The notes below the pieces were generated by a model. That model ran no database searches, was not told where the DNA came from, and saw nothing but the letters and a program-made list of their open reading frames with translations. From NCBI RefSeq assembly GCF_014529535.1, contig NW_023504014.1, positions 2,108,001 through 2,172,000 on the forward strand: a DNA stretch of 64,000 nucleotides. The letters are read 5' to 3'. Every line of letters begins with the position of its first letter. Position 1 is the first letter of the stretch. This document shows, piece after piece, positions 10,846 to 21,300 of the stretch. The position numbers were made by a program, and so were the translations under genes. The stretch comes from Bradysia coprophila. Its lineage: Eukaryota > Arthropoda > Insecta > Diptera > Sciaridae.

Positions 10846-11780
10846 TCGGTTGAGAATTACTCCAGTTGTCGTGTTAACAAAAACCAGAAAAGGCTTCTTC
10901 GAGAACTACTCCCAGATGGTTGAACCGATACTGCCCATTTTCGAATTTGTCCTGAGTATTTCAATACTTCGTCGATTAAAAAAAAGTTTTTGAAGTTATC
11001 GTGTTAACAAAGAGCAGAAAAGGCTTTTTTCGAGAACTACCATTAGATGGTTGAACTGATACCACCCATTTTCGAACTTGACCTGAGGATTTCAATACTT
11101 CGTCAAATAAAAAAAGTTTTTGAAAATCGGTTGAACTTTGCTCCAGTTATCGTGTTAACAAAGAGCAGAAGAGGCTACTTTCGAGAACTACCACCAGATG
11201 GTTGAACCGATGCCACCCATGTTCGAACTAGACCTGAGGATTTCAATACTTCGTCAAATAAAAAAAAGATTTTGAAAATCGGTTGAACTTTGCTCCAGTT
11301 ATCGTGTCAACAAAGAGGAGAAAAGGCTTCTGTCGAGAACTACTACCAGATGGTTGAACCGATACCACCCATTTTCGAACTTGACCTGAGGATTTCAATA
11401 CTTCGTCGAATAAAAAAAAGATTTTGAAAATCGGTTGAACTTTGCTCCAGTTATCGTGTCAACAAAGAGGAGAAAAGGCTTCTGTCGAGAACTACTACCA
11501 GATGGTTGAACCGATGCCACCCATGTTCGAACTAGACCTGAGGATTTCAATACTTCGTCAAATAAAAAAAAGATTTTGAAAATCGGTTGAACTTTGCTCC
11601 AGTTATCGTGTCAACAAAGAGGAGAAAAGGCTTCTGTCGAGAACTACTACCAGATGGTTCAACCGATACCACCCATTTTCGAACTTGACCTGAGGATTTC
11701 AATACTTCGTCGATTAAAAAAAAGTTTTTGAAAATCGGTGGAGATTTACTCAAGTTATCGTGTTAACAAAGGGCACAAAA
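10846..11780. repeat. Minisatellite, about 6-7 copies of a 152-bp unit
   Basis: The marker GTGTTAACAA (or GTGTCAACAA) falls at 10871, 11001, 11152, 11304, 11456, 11608 and 11760: one 130-bp step, one of 151, then four of exactly 152 bp. Each unit has AAAATCGGTTGAACTTTG, a TTCGAACTTGACCTGAGG block and an A-tract. The same words (TTCGAACTTGACCT, GATTTACTCAAG) occur at 29283-29360, at the end of the 28.3-29.5 kb element, so both arrays derive from one element family. Confidence 0.95.
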
Positions 11781-12167
11781 TTTTAACATTTAACGTTTTT
11801 TCATCACATTTCCATACATTTTTAATCATAGTGAACGTGTTATGTACGGTGTATTTGTTTTCGTAAAACCCATGACTTACAGTCAAGGGAACTACATATG
11901 ACTACCACCTACCAGACGATCAGCGTCAAGCATGTGAAGTACACATAATTTGAATGGAATGAAAGACGTGCATTTAGCTGCCTTTGCAAATTACATTATG
12001 AAGTATTTCCTAAGAAAGACATTTACACCACTTTCACTGTGACTCGTTAATTCTTCTGATGTTCGCGCGGGTTTTTCAAATATTTTTTGTATTGCACATT
12101 CATTAGCGTCAAAGATCAGCTGTTTACTGTCGAAAGAATGTTTTGAAGATAATAAAAAAAAAATTAT

Positions 12168-12174
12168 TATAAAA
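12168..12174 (+). promoter_or_regulatory. Candidate TATA box of the F-box gene
   Basis: TATAAAA lies 114-120 bp before the ATG at 12288, predicting a start near 12200 and a short 5' UTR. The surrounding poly-A/T tract makes a chance match possible. Confidence 0.4.
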
Positions 12175-12287
12175 AAGGTCGTGACGAACAGTCCTTAGTT
12201 GTACAGACAAAAGTTTGGCAAGTAGCGCAGGCCTTCAAACATTTTTCATTAAAATTGTACTCAGTACCATTGAATATGAAGTGAATC

Positions 12288-13091
12288 ATGACGTCAATAT
12301 TGGATTTAAATGCTGACTGTCTTCTGAGCGTCTTCGATTTCTTTTCGATTTACGAGCTCATTGAATTGGAAAAAGTTTGCAAGGCTTTTAAATCAACGTG
12401 CAATAATGTCTACACAACCCGACGGTTCCACAAGATGCGAATCGAGCTGAGAGACTTAAAAACCGATTATTTCAGCGATATATTTGAACGAATCGGACAC
12501 ACGCTACGAAATTTCGAATTCTCCGGCGGGTACATCATGAACGAGAACGTTAAACGGACTATGATCAATGGCGTAACCGAATCGTGTCCGAAATTGCACA
12601 GCTTAACGATAAACTACACCCAATTTACCACGACCAATTTCGTTCAACTGCAGAAATGCTTTACCCGTTTGATCTATCTCGACCTGTCTAGATGCGGCAT
12701 CGATGAGAATAGCTTGGGTCTGACTTTGGATAGCGAAAATTTCCCACATATCAAAACTCTAAAACTTGCCGGCAACAGTTGTATGAATGGTTCGTTCTTC
12801 CAGAAAATGAATCATGTCGAAGTTCTAGACGTCAGCTACTGCTACGAATTGCAATTCGATGAATTTTTAATGTTTCTGAAGAATTGCATTCAGCTCGTCG
12901 ATCTTGATGTTTCAGCCAGTTGTCGCCTGGTACATGGAGTTGAAAACTTCCTATCGGTCGTCTATATGCATCAGCCAAATGTGGAAAAATTGTTAATGGA
13001 AAATACTGGCGTGGTGGTGGAAATGGAAGTTCTATCGAAGTTTAGTAAACTGAAAGTCTGTTGCTTTGAAGGGAGGCGATTCGGTACGTAG
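12288..13091 (+). CDS. F-box protein with leucine-rich repeats
   Basis: An intronless 267-residue protein. Residues about 5-46 form an F-box (LNADCLLSVFDFFSIYELIE followed by VCKAFKSTC), which in the family docks on Skp1 and places the protein in an SCF ubiquitin ligase. From about residue 70 on there are irregular leucine-rich repeats of the FBXL type (PKLHSLTINYTQF, TRLIYLDLSRCGI, PHIKTLKLAGNSC, NHVEVLDVSYCYEL, IQLVDLDVSASCRL), the likely substrate-binding part. The protein is short for an FBXL and ends soon after the repeats, so it may be a lineage-specific paralogue; such genes multiply quickly in insects. The start is the first ATG and puts the F-box at the N-terminus, as usual. The substrate is unknown. 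It converges on FAF2, with 454 bp between stop codons. Confidence 0.85.
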   Translation: MTSILDLNADCLLSVFDFFSIYELIELEKVCKAFKSTCNNVYTTRRFHKMRIELRDLKTDYFSDIFERIGHTLRNFEFSGGYIMNENVKRTMINGVTESCPKLHSLTINYTQFTTTNFVQLQKCFTRLIYLDLSRCGIDENSLGLTLDSENFPHIKTLKLAGNSCMNGSFFQKMNHVEVLDVSYCYELQFDEFLMFLKNCIQLVDLDVSASCRLVHGVENFLSVVYMHQPNVEKLLMENTGVVVEMEVLSKFSKLKVCCFEGRRFGT

Positions 13092-13182
13092 TGTAAGTAG
13101 AGATGAAGATTGTGCTTCAACATTCAATAATCAAAAAGAACTCAATTTTTGATGTCAAAATTTGTATTGCTTGGCGAAGACA

Positions 13183-13188
13183 AATAAA
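13183..13188 (+). terminator. Poly(A) signal AATAAA of the F-box gene
   Basis: AATAAA, 92 bp after the stop codon at 13091, within CAAATAAATTTT. No competing signal lies between. Confidence 0.6.
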
Positions 13189-13545
13189 TTTTAACTGAAA
13201 TGTAAAACAAAATTTAACAAATTAAGCCTAAAAAATAGAAAACAAATCTTTACGCAATACAATGAACTCTGTGGACGAAGGATTCTTGCGTTACAAATAT
13301 AAGTTCTGTAAACTTCAATTAGCCAAAAAAAAAAATTAAAAAAATGATTTGGTCCAGTCCTCCATCAAGTGTTAATCTTAGCTTACAGTCATTGTAGGAC
13401 TCATAGTTAGGGTTTTCTTTCTGAATTGAATTAACGACATTTTTTCCCCGCAAAAATATACTTTGGCCAATTGATTTAACTAAGACAATATGGTTGATTT
13501 AAGTATAGAAAATTCGATATGAATGAACGTCGGACGTCGTGCAAT

Positions 13546-15696
13546 TTACGCATCAAGATCATTCACAAACAACACATCCCGATTCCGTAGTCCAGCCTCC
13601 GCTAATGTATGAATCGAATCTTTGGCTTCTAAAATACGTTTTGGAAAATTTGTGGTAAGTTGAAAGGAGTCGGGCGACGACGGATGACAGAAAATGTAAT
13701 TGTAGACGTCCTGGCAAAAAAATGGAAATCAAAATCATGAATCCGATAAACTCCCAACTATCCAAAACAAGGTTCGTTACTTTTAACAGATCCGTATCTT
13801 TGAAACGCCGTTCTATCCGCTGTCCATTCGGTAACTTAAACAGAACGCCAACGGTTTGTGGATTGTTTAGTTCTGGTTCGGAAGGCACTTGTGAAGCCAA
13901 TTCGATTTTCAATCGTGCAATGTCCTGGTTGATCAATAAAGCAAAGAAGAACATTATTGAAACTGTCCGTGCGCTACCATTGAACGGTTAAAACAAACGA
14001 ACCTCTTTTCGTTGCTGTTCTGCTTGAAGTTCATCCTCGAAAGCTCGTTGCTGTCGCAATATCTCATCCCGTTCCAATTGCTTTAAACGCTCCTTCTCCT
14101 GGTCAGCCCGTAATGACAGTTCATACGCTTCGTCTTGTTGTTGTCTCAATGACTGCGTTAAATTTCGTTCTAATCTGTAGATTGAGTTAATGTTAGAGGA
14201 AAAAATCGATTCGTAATGGTTAATGACAGACTGGGCTGTAGAAACGAGCAGAACCATCAAATGTTCCCAAAGATATTGTCGAAACATGACGTTTTTGGTG
14301 GGAAGAGGATATTGGAAATGCTTTTGATGTAAGTGCAAAGACGACCAGTCAAGTCTGGCCAAAACAATATTTTCTATTGGATTGGATAGGCGAATCGAAG
14401 ATATCTTCTCGATTTCCAGTTCTATAACTGAAACGTCTCTCATTGGACATCCATAATCTTAATCCCGTCCAGGGACGCCGACTTGTGTTTGGGAGTAGTG
14501 GTGCTCATATAACAAGCGAATCTGGGAGTAGTGGTGCTCTTTCAAGTAAAACTGGAAAGATGTAGTGGTGCTCATCATTCGAGTAGTGGTGCCCGAGCCT
14601 CGCTTGTCCTTAGAAGTCGGCGCCCCTGATCCCGTCTGGAATTTTCTGAAATTTGCTATTTTGTCTCGAAAATGAATTTGGCCGGAACAAGGCCGGAGGT
14701 GCCAGAAGTGTTGAAAATTCACACAGAAACTGATGTGCCCGCACGGTATCTTATGTTGTTTAATCGCTTTTGCTGTCACACAAAGAAAACATGAAGATTC
14801 TTACCGATCAGCTCTCGCCTGGCTCAGCCAAACGTCATTTTCGTCCACCACCGTTTTCAGTCGTCTCAACAATTCCGAACCGGAACAGTCGCCCTCCATG
14901 CGTCCCATAATTATCATTTTATTGGCACGCAAACCCACTATCACCATTGTCGGATACGATCGAGCATTTATCGAATGCGATACTCGATAACCTTCCGGCG
15001 AAGATATATCACATGCCCAGAACAGCATTCTCTGGTTGATATATTCAATCACAGCCGGATCAGACAACGCGTTACGGCAAAAATTGGCCACTTCGCTGTT
15101 GTTTTCCGAATGCAGATAAACGACCAAAAATTTTAGCTCCCGCTTTGCGTCGTTTAACGCCTGGGCATAGGTTCCCTGATAGAATACAGGATGTGATGGA
15201 TATTTGTAGGCCCGAATGAAATTGAGTACATCACCCAGTGGATCTGTCACAACTGAAACGATACAAAATGGAATTGTTGGATGATGCAGCGATTGTGAGA
15301 TAAATCAATGTTTCACTTACTTCGTTCATTGTTCCTAAACAGGCTAACTACTGTTGTGACTATCGTGGTTAACGTACTATAGCAAAAATTAAAAATGTAA
15401 TTCACGAAATAGCGGACAATTGCTGTTAGGCCGTTGGGAGTGTTATCTGGCCGATTATTTGTAAATATGTGCTGCAGGAATCTATCGTTTATGACTTGTG
15501 GTGCTCGATTATCACTGACAGCGTACATAGATGGTCGACCCTCTCGTATATTCAATTGTTCTTGTATCGCCACCTCCAAGTCCCATTGATGACGTATGAG
15601 AACCTCACGACAAATATTTATATCGTCAATGCCTGTCAAATCCTGAAACTGTAACACCTTCTCCGTTTGACTATTTGTTAGTCCGTCGCCCTCCAT
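13546..15696 (-). CDS. FAF2: FAF2/UBXD8 orthologue, ER and lipid-droplet p97 adaptor (five exons)
   Basis: Exons on the minus strand: 15696-15321, 15252-14805, 14174-14003, 13924-13781 and 13710-13546, all GT-AG and phase-consistent, giving 434 residues (human FAF2 has 445). Residues about 9-50 are the UBA domain (QTEKVLQFQDLTGI). Residues 88-120 are the hydrophobic hairpin that inserts in ER and lipid-droplet membranes. Residues about 127-275 form the UAS thioredoxin-like domain (VTDPLGD, HPVFYQGTYAQALNDAKREL, RMLFWACD, EGYRVS). A charged coiled coil follows (LRQQQDEAYELSLRADQEKE), and the last 80 residues are the UBX domain (FKLPNGQRIERRF ... VLFVNDL) that binds p97/VCP. FAF2 recruits p97 to ubiquitinated ER proteins and regulates lipid-droplet turnover. 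The start at 15696 is chosen because the frame upstream has only TTG and the N-terminus then matches the family. All domains are complete and nothing looks broken. Intron 2 (630 bp) contains a hAT-type MITE. Confidence 0.96.
14470..14628. mobile_element. hAT-type MITE (159 bp) with intact 8-bp target duplication
   Basis: The ends read CAGGGACGCCGACTT and, as complement, CAGGGGCGCCGACTT: a 15-bp terminal inverted repeat with one mismatch, starting with the CAGGG typical of hAT elements. The element is flanked on both sides by ATCCCGTC (14462-14469 and 14629-14636), a perfect 8-bp duplication as hAT transposases make. The inside holds four copies of GTAGTGGTGC. It sits in FAF2 intron 2, away from the splice sites. 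No transposase is encoded. Confidence 0.9.
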
Positions 15697-17107
15697 TTTT
15701 CGATCTGCTTTCCACAATGTTTAACCAAATAATTGATTAATGGAAAGTCTCGAATGGAAACTTCACCAAATGTTACCGTAGCAAAATGTTTCACGTTTCT
15801 CACAGCACACCTCTTCACACACAGCTAATGAACTTGGAATTCAAAATAATAATGTCAATAGTAAAACAGTGTACAAAAATTTTTTTGTTTATTTTCCGAA
15901 CTGATCGAATTACTGTCCACCGTAACTAACTTGTATCGGTTGTATCACTGAAACGTGTATGGATTTCTTCGGAAAATCATAAATTACCGGTTATTTTCAC
16001 CTTCCTATCGTCTTTTTAAAACTTTATTTCTCGAAAATTTTGGAAACTAAAAAGTTGACTAGACAAACGAACGACAATATGAGCTTGTCGTGCGACATGA
16101 GTAGACATATTTCCGTAACGCAGAACGCGCAGAGCCATCGTGTGTTCGTAGACGTTAACAAGTGTAGAGTTGACCGCCGTTAAAGTTAAGGACAGGGTGA
16201 CACGCACTGTCATAGGTTTCTTCCAAGCAACTGTTAAGACGAATAAAATGAACCGAACACGAACCGATGTCATCTATAGAACCATAGCCACAACTTATTT
16301 TTGTTTGTTATTTTGACGATTGCATTGTTAATAGTGTTGAGGTTATGGTTCTATGGATGACGACATTTCATTTCACCTTGGAAAAAACCTATTGGTGTGA
16401 CGGAAAATGTGTACATATGTACGTAATAAGTGTATAGGATGAATGGAGTTTAGAAACAAAGGGTAAAATCTATTACAATTTGGTCCTTTTCTTCATAAAA
16501 AGTCTGCTGTCACTGAATTATTTTTTCATGAGCAAACTTCACTGCTGTTACATTTCATTGAAATAGTTGTTACACAAAAAAATAATTCAGTGCGAATGAA
16601 GTACTATGAAACAAATGTGGCGCCTCTACAGGCCAACCGACTAGGCGAATAGAGTATAACTCTATGACGAAGTTAGATTTGTGAATGAATGTTCTGGATA
16701 ATAGACCTTTTACGTTGAAAAAAGGCTAGATGGTCTGGGGGGCTGAATTGACAGCTATAATCGGTTCGCTTTTCATTATTTTCGTTCACTTTCGTTAATT
16801 AAAAAATTACTACATGATTGATTTGCCAGTGCGAGATATCGAAACTCAACCGCAATAGAAAAAAACAATTTTCAGACGTTTATACCAAACACATGATGAA
16901 ATCGGTTCAAAAAATCTGTTGTAGTTGTGTTACATCTGTCACACGGCTTACCGGTCAAGGCATTGTTAAGAGCCGCCGGTATTTCTACTCCTACTAATTT
17001 CGTTCCTAGTACACCACATAGATGTCACTAGGTTAGCAGCACAGTTTACCACTGAGTACTGCAGAAACGATTCTGTATACAAAGGATCTTGAAAAATTAA
17101 CGAAATA
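15697..17107. other. Region upstream of FAF2: no confident gene, one inverted repeat
   Basis: Contains the FAF2 promoter side and a minus-strand open frame at 16016-16273 (85 codons from an ATG, hydrophobic start, AATAAA overlapping its end). I cannot relate that frame to any family. At 16270-16361 TATAGAACCATAGCCACAAC is answered by an inverted GTTGAGGTTATGGTTCTATG, probably a small MITE overlapping the start of that frame. At 16613-16646 lies a fragment shared with 20656-20689. Confidence 0.4.
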
Positions 17108-17471
17108 GGTCTGTTCCAAGCAAAGTATATAAACACTGAAGGTAATGCAGACCCTCAACGGATCAGAGAAATTACAGATCCAAACTTTCAAGTGAATTCA
17201 TTTTCGTATGTTGTCTAACTTAGACTTGTGCAACATGACGGCCCTAAATACTTCCAATTCACCACTAAATACAACTTGACGCAAACGAATTTTATATGTG
17301 TGCAACAAACGCCGCTAAATCGTTCCAAATTCACCACTAGATGCAACTTGACGCAAACGAGTTCAATACGTGTGTAACATGACGGAGCTAAAATTCACCA
17401 GAAAGTTTGGATCCGTGTGTAACTGCGGATTTGCATTACCTTCAGTGTTTATATACTTTGGTTCCAAGCCC
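17108..17471. mobile_element. Inverted-repeat element (about 364 bp) with inner tandem repeat
   Basis: Arms of about 40 bp: CTGTTCCAAGCAAAGTATAT plus AAACACTGAAGGTAATGC on the left, with the complement at 17431-17471. Inside, ACCACTARAT-CAACTTGACGCAAACGA repeats with a 72-bp step (17261, 17333). The outer neighbourhood (CCACACGAATTGTCAAATT) recurs at 19270-19310 and 23320-23350, so several copies of a related element lie nearby. Non-coding. Confidence 0.65.
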
Positions 17472-17975
17472 ACACGAATTGTCAAATTACTGTCAAATTT
17501 TATCCATAGAGACATAACCTCATCAATATTTATATGAAAACCGATCTCTGTGGATGAAATCGTGTTCGTTCGGCAAGTCAAAATTCGTGTTTACAGTAAC
17601 TTGGAACAAGCCCATTAGTAAAAATAACGATCCACCGACGCTCCCTTGCCAAGTAGGGTCTGTTATATCTGCACTTATGTGTTTATCTATATGTTTGTAA
17701 TAAATAAATTCATATACCTATCACATAAGTGCACATACTGAATACAGTATGAAATTCGCAAGGCTCACTGGATGATTTTAGGCCTCCAAATTTTGTAAAC
17801 AATCGGTGTGATATTGCTGGAGAGCCTTGCACGAACACTTTTATTTCAAACGTCAATAGATCTCTTCGGTTGACGATTGGCAGTGAGATCGTATGCCAAA
17901 ATTTGTGTGCAAACTAAAGACAGCCAACTTCGCAAACAGGGGAAGTTTTTGAAATATTTTTTAAGAAAACAGTTA

Positions 17976-18333
17976 GAGCCCGTACAGAAAATCTATTTTT
18001 TCGTCGCTCGGTTAATGCGCTCAGTTAAAGAAACAAAATTTTGACAAGAACAGACAGCTGCAACTTAAACATAAATTATTTCATTGATTTCAATTAATTA
18101 AACACAATGTCACCACTTAAAAATAATTATTTTGCATTAATACGAAAACCGAACACCTTTTTACATCAAAAATGTCAAGTATCGCGCCGCATCATTCACA
18201 ATAACCCACAAAATGACATTTTCCTTATACAAAATGTGCAGCCAAAAATCTAACCTCACAGTTAACTTTGACAGATTTAACTGAGCGAAAAAAGTTAACG
18301 CCAGTGGAAGAAATACAATTTCTGTACGCGCCC
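17976..18333. mobile_element. Harbinger-like MITE candidate (358 bp)
   Basis: The ends read GAGCCCGTACAGAAA and, as complement, GGGCGCGTACAGAAA, with further weak pairing beyond. The flanks are TTA on both sides (17973-17975 and 18334-18336). A GGGC-type end with a 3-bp TWA target site is the signature of PIF/Harbinger elements. The inside has inverted CGCTCRGTTAA motifs and no coding capacity. The short duplication makes the class less certain than for the hAT elements. Confidence 0.6.
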
Positions 18334-19115
18334 TTAACATAGAAATTGCTTATGGAAAATTGAATTCGATTCAACTAAACACTTTTAGTAACCGTGAAAT
18401 GTTTACATTTACAGGAAAATAAATAAAAGAATTGAATTGCTCGAAAAAATGACTAAAATTTGTTGCTGTAATTGCAGGAATTTAAATAATATTCCTCTTT
18501 TGCGAGGTTGGCTATGATTAGTTTGCACACAAAATCGTCAAAGTAATCCACTGCACTGTGTTGTCATCAGTTTCGCAAGCCGAGGAGATCTATAAGCCTC
18601 TAAATTTTCATAAATGTATGGGTGTACGATTACATGTGTTTTGTGCCTATTTTTAATCAAAATTTTTGATTGGCAAAGCCTTCAAATATTTCATATGTTC
18701 GTGATAGGAGCAGTGCTTTGCCAAAATACATCGTGAGGGATCTAACTTCACGCAATAAACTTGTCAACGTTAACTTAACGAAACTCAGTTAGCATCGGAT
18801 CTCATTCAGAAACTCTTCAAGCTTCACTGGTGAGAATTTTGACACTTCTTTTATATATAGAATATGTCAAAATCTTCACTTTGTGTAACGAATTTTTAGC
18901 TCCTGAACGAGTTCTCGAATCAGAGAAATGCTAAGCTTAGCAGCTGCTAAGATCTGTAAATCAGATTCTGTATTTGTACACAATTGCCGAATTGAAAAAT
19001 ACAATTTTTGAGACCAATTTTTGAACGCGTATTATCTCAGATAATAAGGAAGTAGCTTGCAAATAAATACTTTTACGTTAATTTTGACACCGATGAAAAA
19101 GTTTCTGTTTCTCGA
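18334..19115. other. Intergenic, no gene seen
   Basis: AT-rich DNA without long open frames. Short words of the surrounding repeat families are present but no complete element could be delimited. Confidence 0.3.
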
Positions 19116-19123
19116 ATCATTGC

Positions 19124-19166
19124 TAGAGGTGTGCGCCAGGTCGTTTTTCTTCGACGCACACCTCTA
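19124..19166. mobile_element. Minimal 43-bp hAT-like element with perfect 8-bp target duplication
   Basis: The 43 bp begin TAGAGGTGTGCG and end with its exact complement CGCACACCTCTA. ATCATTGC flanks it on both sides (19116-19123 and 19167-19174), a perfect 8-bp duplication. TAGAGGTG-type ends are common in hAT elements. Only 19 bp separate the two 12-bp repeats, so little beyond the transposase-binding ends remains. Confidence 0.85.
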
Positions 19167-20427
19167 ATCATTGCAGTCAAAAATTAATTATTTTGTAAAC
19201 AACCGACCGATTTCGGAAATAGTCAGCCATTTTTGACATTTCATTCGTTGTATAAGTCTGTTCCAAGGCTTCCAAGGCCATACGAATTGTCAAATTTCAT
19301 CCATAGACAACATAACCTAAACAATTGCTCATGCAAAATGAGCTGCCGAAATTAGCGCGAAGCAGTAAATTTTTTTAAAAGCGGTCACTATAAGTATACG
19401 GCGCCTCAAAATTTTAATTAATTAGTTAATTGGAACAAACCTATGGAAACGGCACTCATGTTACCTTTATCCGTCGAAACGGCGTCCCAGCCGTCATATT
19501 AGCAACTCTCTGCATCTAATGGAACATTCCAGCTAATTTGTGACTGCTGAAAATATTTTCACCAAATGTAAACCGATTTCGGTAAACTTTTTTTCCCTGA
19601 AAACTGTTGACCAGACGCGTAGCTGTTCAGAAACAGATTTCGATGTTGGTATCAAAAAAAGAGCGTTTGTTGTTAAAAGACTGGATTTTTGTTCAAATTC
19701 TCAGCTAAGAATCGGCGGCTCTCGTGAATATTTACTCTGCATCTATTACCAATTTGTTACAAGATGTTTTCTTAAGATAACTTTGATCATCTCACAAGTC
19801 ATTTCAAATTGTACTAACTACAACAAAATGAGTAAATTTTTCTTAAAGAATTCGGTATAAAACTCAGATAGCAATATTTGTACAGGTCGTGTTTTGAGCC
19901 AACGAATCTCACAAGAACTTTCATAATAAGACACCGATTTTTTATCAATTCTACCTACCAGGTTTTTAAATATTTTCGAAAGAATATATTTTCTGGAATT
20001 TATTTTAAAAAAAACTTTAACCATGCCGACTTCGGTGTGAACAATATTGACACTAGATAGAAACTAGATATAATTTCAAAGATATTTTCCAGAGAAAATT
20101 GTGCTGCGGCACATACCTCTATAATAACGTGACACCTTAGACAATGATAAGCAATACAAATTTTAACGAAAAATAAAACATGAGAAATCACTTCGTTAAT
20201 AAATAAACGGAGCTTGATTTACTTTGCACAAGTATATATCTAATGCAGTACACGTATGCAATACCGTATCGGTTTCCGATGTGGCGCCTTGTGTTATAAA
20301 ATAAATATTTTGTCAATCTGAAGTAAGTCGTGTTGAGGTGAAGCGACCAACATAAACTGCGTTGAGAAACACAAATTTTTCAGCCAGATTAGCTTTATTG
20401 TATCATTTGTCACAAATGAGATTGTTA

Positions 20428-20853
20428 CTATTTTGCTGAAGCGATGGTTTCATTTCGGAAATCCAACGGGTATTTTCGAAACCGGTAACACCACTTCTTA
20501 TTTCGCATATTTAAGATTGTTGAACGATGGTGCCCAGAGACTCTAACTGTGCCTAAATACAACGATCGGAAAGTGACAGATGCGAAATTTTTCTTTTCTT
20601 CTTTAGGATAATGGATAATGTGACATTTCATGAGATTGAAGTACTAATAAAAAAATGTGGCGCCTCTACAGGCCAACCGATTAGGCGATTGACATTAGGA
20701 CAAAAGAAAAAATTCGCATCTGTCATTTTCGCATCGCTGGGTGAAGGCACAGTAGTTAGTCGATCGACCGCTTGCGTCGAATACACAAGTTATTTAAAAA
20801 AAAGGAATCCAGAGTTCGATAACATTTTAATCTTGTTAACAATGAACAATTGA
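20428..20853. pseudogene. Pair of inverted, diverged fragments of an unknown coding sequence
   Basis: On the plus strand 20611-20853 encodes 80 residues with KKKFASVIFASLGEGTVVS. On the minus strand 20631-20428 encodes KKNFASVTFRSLYLGTVRVS. The two are head to head and similar over about 20 residues, suggesting an inverted duplication of one exon or element. A further 34-bp piece of the plus copy (GTGGCGCCTCTACAGGCCAA) is repeated at 16613-16646. I do not recognise the protein. It may be a fragment of a transposable element's gene or a dead host gene family. Confidence 0.4.
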
Positions 20854-20949
20854 ACTGCAATAAAATCTAGTCTGTGTGTATCGTAGGGGTTGCTATTACT
20901 TATCAATAATTACACAAAGTAATACACTGATAAAATAAAACTAAGCTAT

Positions 20950-21192
20950 ATACGTCGGGTAGGTATGAAATGGACTTCTGACAGTGCACACTTCAGGCAT
21001 GTATGCTACTGACATGCGGTATGTATAATGATCTTGCTGTATGTATAATCATACGTTTTGCTTGTAAGTATTCGTTTCACTCGTACGATTACACATACCG
21101 CTAAGTTTATTGTACATATAAGTACAGTAATTCGAAGCTTGCCGAAAGTAAGTACTGTCTGAAATCCGTTTCATTCATACCCGACGACGTAT
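20950..21192. mobile_element. Inverted-repeat element (about 243 bp)
   Basis: The ends are ATACGTCGGGTAGGTATGAAA on the left and, as complement, ATACGTCGTCGGGTATGAATG on the right, with pairing continuing for about 35 bp (GGACTTCTGACAG against GGATTTCAGACAG). The inside is itself rich in TATGTATAAT inverted words. The outermost TATA on both sides could be a TA duplication. Non-coding. Confidence 0.6.
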
Positions 21193-21300
21193 ACATCATC
21201 TTCAAAGCCGTTTGAAATGCCACGTCAAGAAATGCCATGCACGTTAAAAAAAATCTCATATAAATGAATGAATGAACGAAACATTAAATGAAACTTAAAA
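21193..21300. repeat. Interspersed repeat, family E (copy 1)
   Basis: ATCATCTTCAAAGCCGTTTG and, further on, CCACGT...CACGTTAAAAAA and AAATGAATGAATGAACGAAA match 25594-25700 closely in the same order. It is a non-coding block of about 105 bp next to two different inverted-repeat elements. Confidence 0.6.

Noticed and set aside
13722..13991. Plus-strand frame antisense to FAF2 exons 4 and 5
   Set aside because: It is the shadow of the FAF2 coding sequence, which matches the family exon by exon.
14733..14990. Plus-strand frame antisense to FAF2 exon 2
   Set aside because: Shadow of the UAS-domain exon.
16016..16273. 85-codon minus-strand frame with hydrophobic start and AATAAA at its end
   Set aside because: Could be a small gene, but there is no recognisable family or splice partner, and the start overlaps a small inverted repeat.
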